Positions 63,674-64,000 of a stretch of 64,000 nucleotides of DNA are shown piece by piece. The translations under genes were made by a program, and so were the position numbers. Under the pieces are notes generated by a model that did no database searches, was not told the DNA's origin, and saw only the letters and a list, made by a program, of their open reading frames with translations. Positions within the stretch are counted from its first letter, which is position 1. The number at the start of each line of letters is the position of its first letter. The DNA is taken from positions 1 through 64,000 of the forward strand of contig CAICTM010000125.1 of the NCBI GenBank assembly GCA_903772945.1. Direction: 5' to 3'. This DNA comes from Seminavis robusta. Taxonomy: Eukaryota; Bacillariophyta; Bacillariophyceae; Naviculales; Naviculaceae.

Positions 63674-64000
63674 ATGGCAAGATACTTTGATGATGATGAT
63701 GGGTATGTAGTGTACTCAATCAAGACGCCAGACGAGATGCTTGCTGAGGGATTGGCACTTGCTGGATTCACAGAAGAGCGATTATCAAAATGGGGTATTA
63801 AGGCAAAGACTCAACCTTCAAGGATCGCTACGGTCCTTTCCCTATTGTGGCTGCTCAAATCTGGGAAGATTTGCAGACAACATCGATTGATGAGGCAAGA
63901 GTGCCAGTGAAGAAGCTCAAGCTGAAATATTACTTCATGGCACTGCATTTTCTAAAGCGCTATCCCACTGAAACTGAGCGGAATTGCACATATCAACAGC
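63674..64000 (+). CDS. Start of an unknown TE-like gene, partial
   Basis: The ATG at 63674 opens MARYFDDDDGYVVYSIKTPD. The frame stops at 63908-63910, but from about 63812 the next frame reads FKDRYGPFPIVAAQIWEDLQ, then KLKYYFMALHFLKRYPTETE to the window edge, which looks like the N-terminal domain of Harbinger-like or other DDE transposon-derived proteins common in diatoms (F-x-x-x-(Y/F)-G-x-x-P ... (I/M)-W-x-D-L ... FL-x-x-Y). So a one-base shift lies near 63.81 kb, or a tiny intron. The end is outside the window. Confidence 0.45.

Noticed and set aside
1-64000. tRNA or rRNA genes
   Set aside because: I found no stretch with a cloverleaf plus A/B box pattern or ribosomal signature that I could defend by eye.

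Overview
This window looks like nuclear DNA of a pennate diatom, most probably Seminavis or a close relative (inference). The signs are short GT-AG introns of 87-128 bp, plastid presequences with a signal peptide followed by an F at the cleavage site, single-pass transmembrane LRR proteins, a fused nucleotide cyclase/phosphodiesterase, and many TE families. In eukaryotic code the true starts are ATG, so several long frames begin later than their first open codon.

Layout. 0.2-1.4 kb: PiggyBac-like transposase fragment (-). 3.6-5.9: three-exon (or four-exon) transmembrane LRR gene (+), flanked by old direct repeats. 6.9-9.3: intronless protein with four ubiquitin-like folds (+). 10.5-13.2: Merlin/IS1016-type transposase (-) with a divergent unknown gene (+). 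13.5-14.0: truncated LINE copy. 14.1-16.0: glycine-zipper protein (+). 16.6-17.1: small plastid-targeted protein (+). 17.9-19.3: LRR transmembrane protein (-). 20.4-21.1: DEDDh exonuclease (-). 21.7-22.4: short two-exon gene (+). 22.7-27.6: a 4.9-kb two-gene DNA transposon with inverted repeats that I cannot place in a named superfamily. 28.2-29.1: F-box-like gene. 30.4-30.9: second LINE copy with a 12-bp target duplication. 30.9-32.8: broken LRR gene (-). 32.9-37.3: fossil LTR element. 37.4-38.2: foldback/MITE-like element carrying twelve copies of an 18-bp quasi-palindrome. 38.5-40.9: plastid NusG-like protein with a SAP domain (+). 41.4-43.4: five-exon long-chain acyl-CoA synthetase (-). 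43.9-46.3: Crypton-like tyrosine-recombinase element. 46.5-49.4: satellite and tandem arrays around a Rep-like virus fossil. 49.8-51.3: ankyrin-type protein (+). 51.6-53.2: membrane sulfotransferase (-). 53.5-54.1: third LINE copy. 54.4-56.5: second broken LRR paralogue (+). 58.4-62.8: eleven-exon receptor-like guanylate cyclase/phosphodiesterase (+). 63.7-64.0: start of an unknown TE-like gene cut by the window edge.

The host genes fall into surface sensing and signalling (LRR proteins, cyclase/PDE), plastid gene expression (NusG-SAP), lipid activation (acyl-CoA synthetase) and sulfation in the secretory pathway. No operon logic applies. Roughly a third of the window is mobile or repeat DNA, and most non-coding stretches carry self-complementary GTACCG-type tracts.

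The best candidates for something undescribed are the 4.9-kb element at 22.7-27.6 kb, whose empty target site is still visible in a neighbouring duplicate, and the palindrome-packed foldback element at 37.4-38.2 kb.
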